The notes under the pieces were generated by a model. It did not search any database. It saw nothing but the letters and a program-made list of their open reading frames with translations, and was not told where the DNA came from. Below are positions 15,007-15,343 of a stretch of DNA of 15,343 nt, one piece after another; position 1 is the first letter of the stretch; each line of letters begins with the position of its first letter. The position numbers and the translations under genes are program-made. This stretch comes from Ruminococcaceae bacterium UBA1404. Its GTDB lineage: Bacteria > Bacillota > Clostridia > Oscillospirales > Ruminococcaceae. The stretch is taken from NCBI GenBank assembly GCA_002305075.1, contig DBQC01000023.1, positions 84,985 through 100,327 of the forward strand, written 5' to 3'.

Positions 15007-15014
15007 ATAAGTTA

Positions 15015-15038
15015 GGGTCACGGACAATCGCCGTGCCC
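15015..15038 (+). repeat. Short inverted repeat after the DUF3343 gene
   Basis: GGG-T-CACGG pairs with CCGTG-CCC around a 7-base loop (ACAATCG) with one bulged T. It lies between the end of the cluster and the larger hairpin at 15045-15087 and has no T tract, so it probably contributes to an end-of-transcript structure. Confidence 0.45.
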
Positions 15039-15044
15039 ATAGAA

Positions 15045-15087
15045 ACACCCCGGAAAACCGCCCAAGGGCGCAGGTTTTCCGGGGTGT
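15045..15087. terminator. Long hairpin between convergent genes, probable bidirectional terminator
   Basis: ACACCCCGGAAAACC (15045-15059) and GGTTTTCCGGGGTGT (15073-15087) form a perfect 15-bp stem around GCCCAAGGGCGCA. It lies 38 bases after the DUF3343 stop and 3 bases beyond the stop of the convergent minus-strand gene. T tracts are weak on both sides (CGCTTATTT on plus, TTCT on minus), so efficiency is uncertain, but the position fits a shared terminator. Confidence 0.7.
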
Positions 15088-15090
15088 CGC

Positions 15091-15330
15091 TTATTTGCCG
15101 TGGTTTTGCTTGGTCTCATACACATCGTGCACCCCGTCGGCAAGATACACATTTGTGTATTTTAAAGGGGCATCTTTGTATAGCTTATATCCGGCATCCA
15201 CACAGCTTGCGCAGCCGTCTCTTGGAATGGTGATGGCCAAAATATGGTGCCCTCTATCGCTGCCGGAGTTGATGATGTTCACGCCCGAACATCGGGGACA
15301 AAGCATAAAGCGCTGGGTTTGGGTTTCCAT
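15091..15330 (-). CDS. Small four-cysteine protein, possible zinc ribbon, unknown function
   Basis: I do not recognise this 79-residue protein. It carries two CxxC pairs, CPRC (11-14) and CASC (40-43), spaced like a small zinc ribbon, with HH in between (28-29), followed by a polar C-terminal half (YKLYKDAPLKYTNVYLADGV) that ends in HGK. There is no signal peptide or membrane helix. It runs convergent to the selenium/sulfur cluster and ends next to the shared hairpin. The ATG at 15330 has no clear ribosome binding site in the few bases left, and the frame stays open to the window edge, so the true start may lie beyond it. Confidence 0.55.
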   Translation of the reverse strand: METQTQRFMLCPRCSGVNIINSGSDRGHHILAITIPRDGCASCVDAGYKLYKDAPLKYTNVYLADGVHDVYETKQNHGK

Positions 15331-15343
15331 AATACCATCGGTA

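Noticed and set aside
9932..15069. Shared decamer GCCCAAGGGC in the leader (9932-9941) and in the final hairpin loop (15060-15069)
   Set aside because: A ten-base GC-rich match within 15 kb can occur by chance, the contexts differ, and no other copies or flanking repeats were seen.
1..15343. CRISPR array, insertion sequence, prophage or toxin-antitoxin pair
   Set aside because: No spaced direct repeats, transposase, integrase, phage or toxin-like genes were seen; the tRNA-Thr near the edge shows no attachment-site duplication within the window.

Overview
The window looks like a piece of a moderately high-GC Firmicute genome, most likely an anaerobic member of Clostridia (Oscillospiraceae-like). 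The basis is the gene content: type III pantothenate kinase, a 2-hydroxyacyl-CoA dehydratase-type (double-cubane) protein with its ATPase activator, a selenium/sulfur-metabolism cassette, a glycine-class riboswitch with a terminator platform, strong GGAGG ribosome binding sites and sigma-A promoters. This placement is an inference from content, not from a database match.

Region by region. (1) Positions 1-310, minus strand: a near-consensus promoter drives a very small Cys/His-rich protein gene whose stop codon directly abuts the 5' end of a tRNA-Thr(CGT) gene; the tRNA is cut by the window edge. (2) 458-5705, plus strand: a tightly packed surface-polysaccharide operon with a Wzx/MOP-type flippase, an O-antigen ligase/polymerase-type membrane protein, two GT4 glycosyltransferases and a short basic protein of unknown role. 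Most junctions overlap, so translational coupling is likely. (3) 5713-6560: a clear promoter and coaX (CoA biosynthesis). (4) 6717-9736: an ECF-type sigma factor followed 17 bases later by a membrane-anchored protein with a large extracellular beta-propeller domain, closed by a strong intrinsic terminator. The pair looks like a sigma factor with its membrane-bound regulator. (5) 9850-15087: a promoter, then a leader that reads as a degenerate tandem glycine-class riboswitch with a terminator that can be refolded, then six genes. These encode a double-cubane/HgdB-like protein, a LysR regulator, the BcrA/BadF-type ATPase activator, a YedF-like TusA-DsrE protein, a cysteine desulfurase-family enzyme and a DUF3343 small carrier-like protein. 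A large hairpin follows. (6) 15091-15330, minus strand: a small four-cysteine protein, convergent with the cluster and possibly cut by the window edge.

The most interesting part is region 5. The activator ATPase should drive low-potential electrons into the double-cubane protein. The desulfurase, YedF and DUF3343 proteins form a plausible chain for handling persulfide or selenium. The whole set appears to sit behind a riboswitch of the glycine class, although the ligand is unproven. The substrate of the double-cubane protein cannot be read from the sequence.
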